Shown here in pieces: positions 1-8,689 of a DNA stretch of 64,000 nt. The notes under the pieces were generated by a model. It had not been told where the DNA came from and searched no databases. It was given only the letters and a program-made list of their open reading frames with translations. A program made the position numbers and the translations under genes. Source of the DNA: Allolobophora icterica (lineage: Eukaryota; Annelida; Clitellata; Crassiclitellata; Lumbricidae); the NCBI GenBank assembly GCA_963556255.1, contig OY744607.1:54641764-54705763 (forward strand), written 5' to 3'. Every line of letters starts with the position of its first letter. Position 1 is the first letter of the stretch.

Positions 1-327
1 GTTTTGAATAGTAATTTCGATGTCTTCTACTTGTCCGATAACGACTCCATCTCGTAGACTCGCTTCGATTTCCTGTCTAAGCGAAACTAAACACGATCCT
101 TTTGTCATTCGAACACCTAGTCCTAGCGCCACCGTAGCTGTTTCTCTAGGTTGAATCGTTATCAGTTGTTGCGCAAAAATCTCCCATCTTAGTCCACCTA
201 GTTGTCTGCAGGGTGTATGCGTCACTTTTTTCAACGTCCAACGCACCTCTTTCGGTTGGGTTCTAACTTCGATCCGACGAGTGGGTCTCGTTATAAATTT
301 ATGGATAGGTCTGTTGAATCCCGACAT
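1..327 (-). CDS. dUTPase-fold-like protein, partial (Polinton)
   Basis: Start codon at 327 on minus, open for 109 codons to the window edge, so the C-terminus is missing. Residues about 55-105 have an alternating hydrophobic pattern with P-R-E-T-A-x-V, L-G-L-G-V, a K-G turn, a DG-V-V-I-G step and a final D-I-x-I-T-I-x-N. This order resembles the beta strands of trimeric dUTPase folds. The catalytic motifs are not clearly complete, so it could be a structural (capsid or fibre) derivative rather than an enzyme. It is preceded 24 bp upstream by the next gene, and an AT-rich TTTATTTATA stretch lies just before the start. The family call is tentative. Confidence 0.4.
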   Translation of the reverse strand, partial: MSGFNRPIHKFITRPTRRIEVRTQPKEVRWTLKKVTHTPCRQLGGLRWEIFAQQLITIQPRETATVALGLGVRMTKGSCLVSLRQEIEASLRDGVVIGQVEDIEITIQN

Positions 328-350
328 TTTATTTATACGAGGATAAGTTT

Positions 351-953
351 TTAAAACAACATACCGAGAATCGGAATATTTCGGAAAGGCGAATTAGGCC
401 CTAGTATAAGCCCGGAACCGGGTTTCATATACAACCCACTACCCGTTTTCATATACAGTCCCCCACCCATCGAACTGCCTTTCGGCCACGGAGACAGATA
501 CAACCCATTTCCATCCGGTCTTACTTTACAAGCCAAGTCCCCTTTTTTAACGTACAATACTCCCGATCCGCTTATTTTATCTACAACTTTCGATGCAGCT
601 GCGGAACCTATACCCGTTAAAGCGCCTTGTGCTAAACTAGGTAGTACGCTTGTAAGAAGAAATTTTCCGGCAGTAGCTAGAAATGGTAATATAGCTCCGA
701 TAAAACCGCCTTCGACTTTAGCGTTATATATTAATTGCGTTTTACTCATTTTGATCGTCGTGCCCTTTCCGTCTTGGTAAGCTTTCGCCACTTTCTTAAT
801 TTGCGCTTTCGTAAAAGCTAAAACGTGGTCTCCCTCCAGATCATCGTGAGATAGTCTAATACTGACGCCATCGATTCCCGCTTCAAGCGCTCGTTTAATC
901 TTGTCTTTTTGTCCTTCCGAAATATTAACATAGAAGTTTGTGTACTGAGTCAT
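351..953 (-). CDS. Gly-rich, membrane-active-type virion protein (Polinton, adenovirus pVI/pX-like)
   Basis: A 200-residue ORF. The N-terminal half is soluble and charged. A hydrophobic glycine/alanine-rich segment occupies about residues 82-125 (GGFIGAILPFLATAGKFLL, then a GALTGIGSAAAS run). The C-terminus carries repeated GLYxK/GSGL motifs (about residues 150-188). This layout is common among small capsid-associated proteins of Polintons and adenovirus-like elements that act on membranes or cement the capsid. I recognise the style and position, not a specific enzyme. TATATATAAC lies just upstream of the start. Function is inferred mainly from its place between the penton-like gene and the dUTPase-like ORF. 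Confidence 0.45.
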   Translation of the reverse strand: MTQYTNFYVNISEGQKDKIKRALEAGIDGVSIRLSHDDLEGDHVLAFTKAQIKKVAKAYQDGKGTTIKMSKTQLIYNAKVEGGFIGAILPFLATAGKFLLTSVLPSLAQGALTGIGSAAASKVVDKISGSGVLYVKKGDLACKVRPDGNGLYLSPWPKGSSMGGGLYMKTGSGLYMKPGSGLILGPNSPFRNIPILGMLF

Positions 954-985
954 TTTATATATAACTAAGATAAAGTTTTAAGTCT

Positions 986-1786
986 TCACACTTCTCTAAT
1001 ATGAAACTTGATCGACATCGCTTCCCCTCTAATGTTAATTAGTTTTCCATTTTGGTCGGTAAGTCTCGTTTCCATCGATGAAATCGTATTCATCGTAATG
1101 GGGAGATAAATTAAGTTAGCTGGGATTTGGATGATCTTATAACCAGGTCCAACGGTAGGAAAAAACGAATATATCACGTTCGTCGTCGATCCATTCGAGT
1201 ACGAACCTCCGATTATATCGCTAGTTACTCTAAAGCTGTCTATGTTCATTATGTTCACAATGTTCTCCGATTCGAAATAACCCTCCGTATATGTCCCGGG
1301 AGTGAAACCTAGGACCGTTCTGATCGAGTTGTCTGATGTGAAATCAACCTTATAATTCGGCGCAATGTTTAACACCGCCTTCAACGTATTAGTGTTTGCT
1401 TCTAACGTAATGCAATATTCTTCGTTTGAGACGTCGTAATGGCTGTTCTCTTTCATGATTTTCTTCACGTAGTCGTTTATATCCTCGAGCTCATAGGACC
1501 CTTCTGGAATATCTACGTCAAACCACGTCACGCCATGATCCGGCGAATACCTGAAGTTGTTGTTGCTCGCGTCTATGTTAGGAAACACGTAGTAAGTATA
1601 CAAATCGACTAGAGCCATTTCATACTTTTTGGTTTTATCTAGTTCGATTACAGGATTGTTCCTCGTTATTATTCGTGCGGTTCTGTCCTTTTCGTTACCC
1701 ACTAAAATGTAAAACGACGATTTAGGATTCGTGTTAGTCGCAGTCTGTGCTGTGTTCACCTGTATCTTCACGAGGAGTTCTTCCAT
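986..1786 (-). CDS. Penton/minor capsid protein (single jelly-roll type, Polinton)
   Basis: A 266-residue ORF rich in beta strands with no membrane segment or signal peptide. Recognisable blocks are an N-terminal strand set (FYILVGN, YEMALVDLYTYY), the W-x-x-V-x-IPEGSYELEDIN block (about residues 88-103), the I-R-T-V-L-G-F motif (about 155-161) and the C-terminal L-x-x-x-x-G-x-x-I-N-I-R-G-E-A block. These match the minor capsid/penton homologue of Polintons and adintovirus-like elements, which forms the fivefold vertices of the capsid. It is complete and uninterrupted. It lies 18 bp downstream of the ATPase stop, consistent with a late structural gene cluster. A related fibre or spike role is possible. 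Confidence 0.65.
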   Translation of the reverse strand: MEELLVKIQVNTAQTATNTNPKSSFYILVGNEKDRTARIITRNNPVIELDKTKKYEMALVDLYTYYVFPNIDASNNNFRYSPDHGVTWFDVDIPEGSYELEDINDYVKKIMKENSHYDVSNEEYCITLEANTNTLKAVLNIAPNYKVDFTSDNSIRTVLGFTPGTYTEGYFESENIVNIMNIDSFRVTSDIIGGSYSNGSTTNVIYSFFPTVGPGYKIIQIPANLIYLPITMNTISSMETRLTDQNGKLINIRGEAMSIKFHIREV

Positions 1787-1804
1787 TTTTACTAGTATAT
1801 TATA

Positions 1805-2599
1805 TTATTTTAATTCAGAATTGGGGATGTAAAATTCATCTAATCCACAACGGTATTTACCGCTGCTCCTTTCACTCGTTAAGTCGATAACTACGAATTG
1901 ATGCGGTTGTTTCCACGACTCCACGCATAGTTTTTTAAATTCCTCTATAGACATGTCCGTACTTACATGATCGTTGTAGATATGGGAAACGTTCTTCATG
2001 TCTTGGGGAAATAAACAAATAAAGTTTGCGTTCTCTCTGATAGTCTGCCTAGGCAATTTAAAATAATTCTGGGCGAGGTACAAACAGTCGACGTTACTAT
2101 GTCTGCCCCTAATATAATACGTTTCGCATTTGTTCTGCTTTTCTAATTGTAAATCGTCAAAAATCATCAAGTTCTTCTTTTCACGGCTCAACTCTCTCGG
2201 ATCCGGTACATCGTTCGCGGATTCGTAAAACCTGCATTCGATATCCGACTTGTCTCTTAAATGTTTCGCTATCTCTTCTACAACGCACGCCGGAGAAATA
2301 TTAGACCTCATTATCTCATCTCGAATGTTAAACAGCTCGATGATCGTTTCTTTTGGTAGTTTTTCTTCGAATGCCTTCTTAAGAATTTTGTACTCCGGTT
2401 GAAATAGAGATTTTCCGAATACTTGCAAATTGTCATAGTCGAGCCATCCGGGTCTCAAAAGTAGGCCTAAGTTTAACAATAACGTCGTCTTACCGCATCC
2501 CGATTTTCCTACTATTACACCCCTTATACTTTTAGGTAATAGGTTGATATTAAATCTTTTCAACGATAAATCGTTCCACGTTAAGTCTTTCACTTCCAT
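1805..2599 (-). CDS. FtsK/HerA-type genome-packaging ATPase (Polinton)
   Basis: A 264-residue ORF. Walker A is visible near residues 30-38 (GKSGCGKTT) and Walker B near 144-149 (LMIFDD), followed by LQ and a later QN sensor-like region (LYLAQNYFKLPRQTIR). This is the A32-like packaging ATPase of Polintons and large DNA viruses, which drives DNA into the capsid. Length is normal and the frame is intact. The start is at 2599 on minus, facing the DUF5679 gene across a 34-bp AT-rich spacer that must contain both promoters. Confidence 0.88.
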   Translation of the reverse strand: MEVKDLTWNDLSLKRFNINLLPKSIRGVIVGKSGCGKTTLLLNLGLLLRPGWLDYDNLQVFGKSLFQPEYKILKKAFEEKLPKETIIELFNIRDEIMRSNISPACVVEEIAKHLRDKSDIECRFYESANDVPDPRELSREKKNLMIFDDLQLEKQNKCETYYIRGRHSNVDCLYLAQNYFKLPRQTIRENANFICLFPQDMKNVSHIYNDHVSTDMSIEEFKKLCVESWKQPHQFVVIDLTSERSSGKYRCGLDEFYIPNSELK

Positions 2600-2633
2600 T
2601 TTAAATATATAAAAGTTCTATATTAAAACCGAA
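2600..2633. promoter_or_regulatory. Short bidirectional AT-rich promoter (Polinton)
   Basis: Only 34 bp separate two divergent start codons (2599 minus, 2634 plus). The spacer contains TTAAATATATAAAAG, a TATA-like core readable in both directions. Similar TATA-like strings lie within about 5-25 bp of the other Polinton starts (near 327, 953, 1786 and 3876). Promoter activity is inferred from position and composition. Confidence 0.45.
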
Positions 2634-2783
2634 ATGTATTGCGTAAAGTGTAAAGGAAAGACCGAAACAAGAGATCTTCAGAACGCCGTCAGTAAAAATA
2701 ATAGGCCCATGCTTCGAGGCGTATGCGTCGTATGCGGAACGACTAAAACTCAATTCGTAAAAGGAGCCGCTGTAAAAGATTAA
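2634..2783 (+). CDS. DUF5679-type zinc-ribbon miniprotein (Polinton)
   Basis: A 49-codon ORF, ATG at 2634 and TAA at 2781. It has two CxxC pairs (C-V-K-C near residue 3 and C-V-V-C near residue 31) around a central K-N-N-R-P-M-L-R-G segment, the usual layout of DUF5679 proteins found in Polintons and large DNA viruses. It probably binds one zinc and may act as a small nucleic-acid-binding factor; its exact role is not known to me. It is the first plus-strand gene after the bidirectional spacer, directly before the integrase. Confidence 0.7.
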   Translation: MYCVKCKGKTETRDLQNAVSKNNRPMLRGVCVVCGTTKTQFVKGAAVKD

Positions 2784-3812
2784 TGATTTGAATAATATTC
2801 CTAATCCTACTATCCGAGAGCGTATGGAGAGAGCGGTAGTTAAACCTATATTGTCTGTTAAATCGAGTCTCGGGTTAGGTTTAAAAAAAGCCCCGACCCG
2901 AAATGGACAGATCAATTAGCGGATGAACTACATAAACCGGTAGTAAAACATTTTAGAAAGAGAAAAGTGTACGTTAGTGGAATAGATGAGATATGGGCTG
3001 CTGATTTAGTCGATATGCAAGCCTTCGCTAAAGAAAACGATGGTGTGAAATACCTATTAACCGTTATAGATGTGTTTTCAAAGTACGGATGGATCGTGCC
3101 ATTGAACGATAAGAGTGGGAAATCTACAGCAAGCGGCTTCTTGAAGATACTCGAGAGTGGACGAAAGCCCGTTAAATTATGGGTAGATAATGGTAAAGAG
3201 TTTTATAACAAAGACGTTAAGAATTTGATTGGGTTATACTCTACGGAGAATGAAGAAAAATCTTGCGTTGTCGAGAGATGGAACAGGACGATGAAAGATA
3301 AAATGTTTAAGTACTTTACAGCTAATTCGACGAGAAGATATATCGACGTTTTAGACGGAATGGTTAGTAATTACAACAATACGAAACATTGTTCCATTAA
3401 AATGACGCCTGCTAAGGCTAGTATGAAAACGAATGAAAAGACTGTATTTATGAATTTATACGGCGAAGAGGTTTCACAGCCTATTGCGCCTAGATTCTCG
3501 GTTGGAGATAAAGTCAGGATAACGAAGAAGAAAAACATATTTGAAAAAGGATATACACCTAGATGGACTGAGGAAATGTTCACAATTGCGCAAGTTCAGT
3601 ATACAAATCCAGCAACTTATAAGATTACTGATTCTAACGGTGAGGAGGTACGGGGCTCATTCTATGAACAGGAGCTACAGAAGACGACTCAAGAAATATT
3701 TAGGATCGAAAAAGTGATTAGAAAACGTGGGAAGAAATCACTCGTTAAATGGTTAGGATATTCAGACTCGTTCAATTCTTGGGTGGATAACGATAACTTG
3801 ATGACGTTGTGA
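2776..3812 (+). pseudogene. Polinton retroviral-type integrase with chromodomain, -1 frameshifted near the N-terminus
   Basis: The main frame (codons in phase from about 2886 to 3812) encodes an rve-type integrase: WAADLVDMQ with the first Asp, LWVDNGKEF with the second Asp, and VVERWNRT with the catalytic Glu. A C-terminal chromodomain-like block (FRIEKVIRKRG, LVKWLGYSDSFNSWV) follows. Conserved family sequence (W-T-D-Q-L-A-D-E-L-H-K-P) already lies in this frame upstream of 2967. A coding-like segment from about 2785 (including an ATG at 2824) sits in the frame one base over and stops near 2917. The frames meet at a T TTA AAA AAA run, 2880-2889. Only 28 residues separate the second Asp from Glu, several fewer than the usual 33-35. 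Both features suggest a damaged integrase; a programmed shift is the alternative. Confidence 0.8.
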
Positions 3813-3875
3813 AACGATTATTCAAAATGCTATTTCGACTTAAAGAAAATAATTTTCATATAATAAAGAGATACT

Positions 3876-4574
3876 ATGGCAATCACATGGAAAAACTTTG
3901 ATATTAATAATGTTATTTTCGAAGACGTTACAAAAAGGTCTACTCCCGCTGAAACTAAATTTCAACGCATATTTCTAAAGTACAAATACGCCGATGGGAC
4001 AATCGACAAAATATCTATAAAAACTCCTCCGCTGTATTCTTATGGGATTCAAGAAAACCGATCTTCACAAACGGGTCTCTTAGACTCGTATTCTTTACCA
4101 TTAAACATGTACGATAGAATGGTTGGTGAAGACGAAGCGAAAACGATTGAAATTTTTGAATCGTGTTTAAAACTGGTAAAAGAACATCTTAAAAAATCTG
4201 ATGTGAAAGACGCGCTTAATAAATACGAAATGAATGCGGATGTTGATCAAATGGATATTTTTTACAGAAAGAAAGATAAAGGTAAAGTCCTTCCCGATAT
4301 ACCCCCTACTCTATATCCGAGACTTTTAACTGCCTATGAAAAATCACGAAATCCAGATGTGCCACCTAAGATAACTACAGGATTTTACGATTTAAACGAT
4401 GAACCGATAGATCCTAAAACTCTCATAAATACGCGTTGTAAGGTTGTTTGCGATATTCGCATCGATAATATCTATATCGGGGCTAAACCGTCTATTCAGG
4501 TAAAAGTAAACGACGTCATGATAGTCCTCGATCGATTCGTTAGACAAAGGCGTCTTTTCTACGCACAGGAATAA
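3876..4574 (+). CDS. DUF2738-like conserved protein (Polinton / large DNA virus family)
   Basis: A 232-residue ORF in good frame, ATG at 3876. The central LYSYGIQENRSSQTG and LDSYSLPLNMYDR blocks (about residues 51-80) and the C-terminal C-D-I-R-I-D-N-I-Y-I-G segment recall the DUF2738 family found in large DNA viruses and Polintons. Its biochemical role is not established to my knowledge; a single-stranded DNA-binding or replication-accessory role has been considered for relatives. It follows the integrase by 63 bp on the same strand with a TATA-like CATATAATAAAG just upstream. No damage is seen. Confidence 0.6.
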   Translation: MAITWKNFDINNVIFEDVTKRSTPAETKFQRIFLKYKYADGTIDKISIKTPPLYSYGIQENRSSQTGLLDSYSLPLNMYDRMVGEDEAKTIEIFESCLKLVKEHLKKSDVKDALNKYEMNADVDQMDIFYRKKDKGKVLPDIPPTLYPRLLTAYEKSRNPDVPPKITTGFYDLNDEPIDPKTLINTRCKVVCDIRIDNIYIGAKPSIQVKVNDVMIVLDRFVRQRRLFYAQE

Positions 4575-5522
4575 GATGAATCATAGCTTTTATAACTGCT
4601 GGTTATAAAAACCCACGTAATCACCTGATGACTCATACGATGGTCGTGACGTCACGTGGTTATTGCGTGGTTGTCCCAGAATAGTCTAAATATACCTACT
4701 CTTACCCAAATTATCGGCAACTTCGATGCTGTGACCTGATATGTTAAGCGTGGATGATAGACTCCGTCCGTATACATCAGCTGAGGACAAAATGATCGAT
4801 CCCACAGTTCTGTCATTCTACAATTAACCAAACACTGAACAGAGGAACATAATCTCATAAACCCCTGCGTTTAATTAAATATGATCACATCGGATTATAC
4901 ATAATTTTATCTAATCTAATAACCTTTCTAGGGCTTTTCTATTAATGCATCAGGAATCAATCGACAGCGCCACGGGTGAGTTTTTTCTTGACGTGGCGCT
5001 ATATAAATTCCAGATTACAATCAATTGGAGCTCAAAAAGTGAAATCGCAGTCAACGTTGTAAGTATGAGAACTGAAATTGTATGATTTTGTTACTGAATA
5101 TATTTGCTTGAAAGCGAAAACATTCGATTTACGGCTTTAAGTTGTTTCCATCCTTCGGAGTTGTTCGGTTGAAGAACGTTGCTCGTCGCTTGAACAAATG
5201 ACTGCATTGAAACAAAAATAAAATTTAAAAGCACTCAATGATTTATATGCATGGATGTATGTATAAGTATCAACGTATGTAGAAAATCTATGTATACATG
5301 TATTTACTGATTCATGTATGTTCATACCAGTACCTCGGGTCGGGTATAGATTTCACAGGCTGATTCGGGTACGGATAGTACCATAGCGGGTACAGGTATA
5401 CCCGGCTTTGCACGTAACGCCTCAAGTGAAGTTTTAGGGTTAAAATGCGACCATTGCATGTAATAGTGAGTCTTGCATCGTCAAAGATTTGTATTTAACT
5501 GGTATATCGTAAATCTAATTAC
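4575..5522. other. Gene-free flank: Polinton right end and host junction
   Basis: No convincing coding sequence. Contains GACGTCACGTG near 4648, a perfect 9-bp inverted repeat (AGCGCCACG at 4966-4974 with CGTGGCGCT at 4992-5000) immediately followed by a TATATAAATT box, and AT-rich DNA with ATGT/ATGC microrepeats after 5240. The Polinton terminus is probably in 4575-5050, but its terminal repeat cannot be confirmed without the other end. Confidence 0.5.
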
Positions 5523-5628
5523 CATGATTTCATAATCGAACTTGGCTTTATTAATAGACGTTCTAATTACAGTCACAAAGTGGCTTGTTTCCATTATAAG
5601 AATCGCAATATTTTTACTTATATCTGAT
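5523..5628 (-). CDS. Gene L candidate exon 7: GAIN beta-strand region
   Basis: About 106 nt between AACTAG (acceptor side) and ATG|GTAATT. Translation gives N-I-A-I-L-I-M-E-T, F-V-T-V-I-R-T-S-I and A-K-F-D-Y-E-I-M, alternating like the beta strands of GAIN subdomain B. It starts in phase 2 whereas the preceding exon ends in phase 0, so at least one further exon between 5629 and 6424 is missing or unrecognised. The intervening DNA holds a retrotransposon and an ATGT array. Confidence 0.55.
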
Positions 5629-5735
5629 CTAGTTTCCATCCGACAAGAAAGGGTCAGAGGTCGCTGACGACGAGGCGCGTGATTCACTGAACGAACCTGG
5701 CAGTCCAGCAGACCTGTTTTCTTGTACGTGTGTAT

Positions 5736-6060
5736 TCATTCATTCATTCATTCATTCTGGACATTTATATAGCGCTTCTTCAAGAGACCTACTCAGAGGC
5801 GCTCCCAGCCCAGCCACGGCTAAATAGATAAAACTTGAGGTGTCGTAAGAAAGCAGGCGAATTATTACGGGGAAGCAGCGTAGGGAGACTGTAAGACCAT
5901 TCCAGGTAGACGGGCCAACAACGGAGAAGGCTCGGCGTTGTCTGACTGCAGAGCGGGCCCGAGGGACCATTAGCTCCCCATTTGTCGGAGAGAGCAAAGC
6001 TCTGCGAGAGGCTAAGTCAGAAATTGGGCGACAGAGTTCAGACAGGTAGGATTTCACAGA
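5736..6060 (-). mobile_element. 3'-truncated non-LTR retrotransposon (RT C-terminus) with CATT tail
   Basis: Minus-strand peptide with Y-L-S-E-L-C-R-P-I, V-P-R-A-R-S and F-S-V-V-G-P-S-T-W-N-G-L, the standard C-terminal block of L2/CR1-like RTs, ending at a stop near 5752. The (CATT)5 at 5735-5756 on plus is the 3' tail. Lies between the two GAIN exons of gene L. Confidence 0.8.
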
Positions 6061-6135
6061 CTGATTCGGGTACGGATAGGATCAGGTATATACCAGGTAG
6101 GACAGGTGTATGCATACATGTATATGTATTTATGC

Positions 6136-6138
<3 letters not shown>

Positions 6139-6168
<30 letters not shown>

Positions 6169-6213
6169 TGTATGTATGTATGTATGTATGTATGTATGTA
6201 TGTATGTATGTAT
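6139..6213. repeat. (ATGT)n array
   Basis: About 18 ATGT units in the GAIN-exon intron of gene L. Confidence 0.95.
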
Positions 6214-6424
6214 GACTTGTATCAATAAGCTTATCTTATTAACACCTTTTCATCTGAACAATCCTGTTGAAAGACAATTTGAAAATGTCTGTTGAAAAAA
6301 AGTCACAGGCCTATACCACAGTAGGCCCACGTATGTGCAACGGAAGTTTCATGACGAGGGTTACGTGTGCGAATGTATCTGTAGCCTATCTATCGAATGA
6401 AATCTGACATTCATTCAGTCGTAC

Positions 6425-6616
6425 CTTAATCTCGTTTTTGCTTGGGTTATTGACGCTCTTTTTTCGCTGGTCAGCCAATCGGTTTAATATCATGACTGAG
6501 GCGTTGAGATTTCCTAAGCTCAGACCTTCGGTCTTATTGGTAAAGGATGATAATTGGCTGACGATCTCATCAATCACAGTCTGATTTTTCAGTGCAGTTG
6601 CGTCCAACTCATTGAC
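6425..6616 (-). CDS. Gene L exon 6: GAIN domain, helical subdomain A
   Basis: 192 nt (64 codons), acceptor TTATTAAG at 6617, donor TTAAG|GTACGA. Encodes an amphipathic helical segment (V-N-E-L-D-A-T-A, V-I-D-E-I-V-S-Q-L, L-N-A-S-V-M-I-L-N-R-L-A-D) with four potential N-glycosylation sites, typical of the first part of the GAIN domain that mediates autoproteolysis in adhesion GPCRs. Phase 0 at both ends. No other gene in the window retains a copy. Confidence 0.78.
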
Positions 6617-7363
6617 CTTAATAAGAATGATTATTGATTAATTACTGCAATGTATACGAACTACAAGTTAAAACATAATCATAACTAGAGCGATAGCTTC
6701 TCTTCGCAGCATAGAGCTTCCTGAATTTTGTTTAACTAAATTATCTTGTGGATTTCATTTGCGTTAAGCACCCCAAACCTTTCTACACAAACTTTTCTGG
6801 CTGCAGGTGAGTGGCAGAATATAAGCCAAAGCTAAATTAATCGCAAGGTTAATCTATATGGGATATATCTAAACGCCCAGTCAGATTTGTACTCATCACG
6901 ATAACAAACATTTTCTGCGTTGCAATTTCCTTGAACTACAGTAGACTATAGTACTGGCTGTCAATCTACTGACAGTATAGATTCGGTCGGGCTCTCGGTA
7001 GAATCAAAGTACTTTTGATATATAGTTACTCGCTGATAGAGCGCTAAAAGAGAACATATTCTTTATTTTACAATATTTTATCGGCTTAGAATGCTTCAGT
7101 GGACAAGGAATCAGTTACTAATTGGCATTTATTTGAGACAAGCGGGGCTCCCCGCTGAAACTATAGGCTAATATTGCTGTGGTCTTATGAATTTGTTCTA
7201 TCCAGAATGCATTGCAGTTTTATCAAACCAACTCACAGTCATGCATATAGGCCTAAGCGAATCATTCTATCCAAAATTAGTCATCTTGATAAACCTGCTC
7301 GATAAAAACCTGTTATAAATTCAGAATAAGTTTATAGAAATGAAAGCCTGATTATGTATTCAC

Positions 7364-7506
7364 CTTTTCCAGTAAATCTCCAAATTTCTTGTCAGCTGTA
7401 CCAGTTGCAGGTACAGTGGCAGGTGCAAAGCAACCACTGCAGTTTGCCTTAGACCAAACGGTTTCGTTCGCATTGCCGTTTAGAAAACACTCTCTTGAAC
7501 ACAGTC
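7364..7506 (-). CDS. Gene L exon 5: HormR domain second half and linker to GAIN
   Basis: 143 nt, acceptor TTTTATAG at 7507, donor AAAAG|GTGAAT. Encodes L-C-S-R-E-C-F, N-E-T-V-W-S-K-A-N-C-S-G-C-F, then a Thr/Ala/Pro-rich linker ending F-G-D-L-L-E-K. The C...W...C spacing completes the HormR fold begun in exon 4. Phase 1 in, phase 0 out, which fits the GAIN exon at 6425-6616. Confidence 0.78.
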
Positions 7507-8069
7507 CTATAAAATAAGCGAATTTTTTAGAAACCTAGGCTAGTATGCTGCATAATAGATGCATTGGAACCAAACGCGCGACAAACAGACAAACAGAAGA
7601 TGGAATACTTCATTTACCAGGGCTTTTGAAGGACCAAGTCAAACAATTGGTCGAACGGAATAAATCATTTATCAAGCATCTACTTGAATTGGTTAAATCT
7701 AGTAGGTAGTCTATTTGAAACTTATAAGCGCATATGCATTACATATGCCGCCCTCTTTCTTCGGTGTTCAGGCGATTAAATTTGGTTCTTCACCTAGGCT
7801 AGTTTTCATGGACAGTCCCTCTGACACGACGTAGCGCTCGTGAATAGGGTGGTGCCCTGCGCTTAGCCTTCAAAGTAGCGCTTAAGAAATTTGAGGCTTA
7901 TGATTACGATTAAGATTAAAGCAGTAGGGAACGATATCGACATCTGAAAAGCATTTGATAATTAATTCAAACGGGTGTCATCTATGACGAAGACAATGTT
8001 TGTATGGTAAACGCAGGTTACCAAAATTCGAAGAATATTTTGTATGCACGTATTTTTACAGGTGTTTAC

Positions 8070-8159
8070 CACCAGTGGTGTTGCCAAGACATGGTCGATG
8101 AATTTCTTTGCCGACCAACGTAAGACTCCAATGAACTGACTGTTGTTCATGTTGCAGAA
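8070..8159 (-). CDS. Gene L exon 4: HormR domain, first half
   Basis: A 90-nt phase 1-1 exon between acceptor CTTTCTGATAAG and donor GGTG|GTAAAC. In the phase set by the neighbouring exons it reads V-H-W-S-L-T, G-K-E-I-H-R-P-C and N-T-T-G, the W-x-x-T-x-x-G-x(6)-C pattern that opens hormone-receptor (HormR) domains of adhesion GPCRs. The other open frame, longer on the same strand, does not fit the splice phases. Stop TAA directly precedes the acceptor, which fixes the exon start. Moderately sure. Confidence 0.68.
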
Positions 8160-8571
8160 CTTATCAGAAAGGTCAACATTGTCATTAACAGCAGCCAGAA
8201 TGAATTGCATCAGTTAATTAATCTGTTTACCCATTTTGCCTTTGTTACTCTCCAGCAATGACTCAAAAGGAGTTCCCAACCGAATTACAATAGTAGGTTG
8301 TTAATAATTAAATATTTATGTCTTAGGATGAAAGTGCGTGTTTCTTTAACTTAATAGGAAAACTCTCATAGCTTGAAGCTTCTGTCCAAATAGTAGCTAA
8401 ACCCTCGTGCCGTTCGCCCTCTTCGTCGGCTTCCTCAAAACCCTCCAGTCAAAAAGTTATGTCATCTACAATCTACAGACATACACTGAGTAATCTAATC
8501 CAATCTACATTAACCCACGCCTTAATCTAATTGCCTTTTCTCTCCAATCGCGTAGCTAGCCTATTAATTAC

Positions 8572-8678
8572 CTGGGTAACACTCATGTATAACTTCGAGA
8601 TATTTGAGAGTGTGACGGCATTGATCCTCGAAAACGTTGTTGGCAGCAAGAACGGTACAATTTGACTTTCCAGCACAC
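8572..8678 (-). CDS. Gene L exon 3: SUEL lectin domain, second half
   Basis: 107 nt, acceptor ACAG at 8679, donor CCAG|GTAATT. Encodes C-A-G-K-S-N-C-T-V, N-N-V-F-E-D-Q-C, T-L-K-Y-L-E-V and a final E-C-Y, the canonical C-terminal half of a SUEL domain. Phase 2 in, phase 1 out. Relative to its M paralogues the usual D-P-C is D-Q-C. A truncated retrotransposon begins only about 10 bp beyond the acceptor, so the original branch point and polypyrimidine tract may have been displaced; AAACATTGACAG remains. Confidence 0.85.
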
Positions 8679-8689
8679 CTGTCAATGTT

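Larger units (their letters stand above)
1..5010. mobile_element. Maverick/Polinton fragment (one end; truncated by the window start)
   Basis: A compact block of virus-like genes with very short spacers, unlike the intron-rich DNA that follows. Four minus-strand and three plus-strand ORFs diverge from a 34-bp spacer at 2600-2633. The set (packaging ATPase, penton-like protein, chromodomain retroviral-type integrase, DUF5679 and DUF2738-like proteins) is characteristic of Polintons. The right limit is not resolved: the last gene ends at 4574 and a host exon is seen at 5523, so the terminal inverted repeat should lie between them, but its partner is outside the window. The integrase is frameshifted, so this copy is probably not autonomous. 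Gene content is read from the sequence; the element boundary is inference. Confidence 0.85.

Noticed and set aside
7962..8210. 82-codon minus ORF around 8.1 kb as a gene
   Set aside because: Its frame does not fit the splice phases; the HormR half-exon reads in another frame of the same strand.
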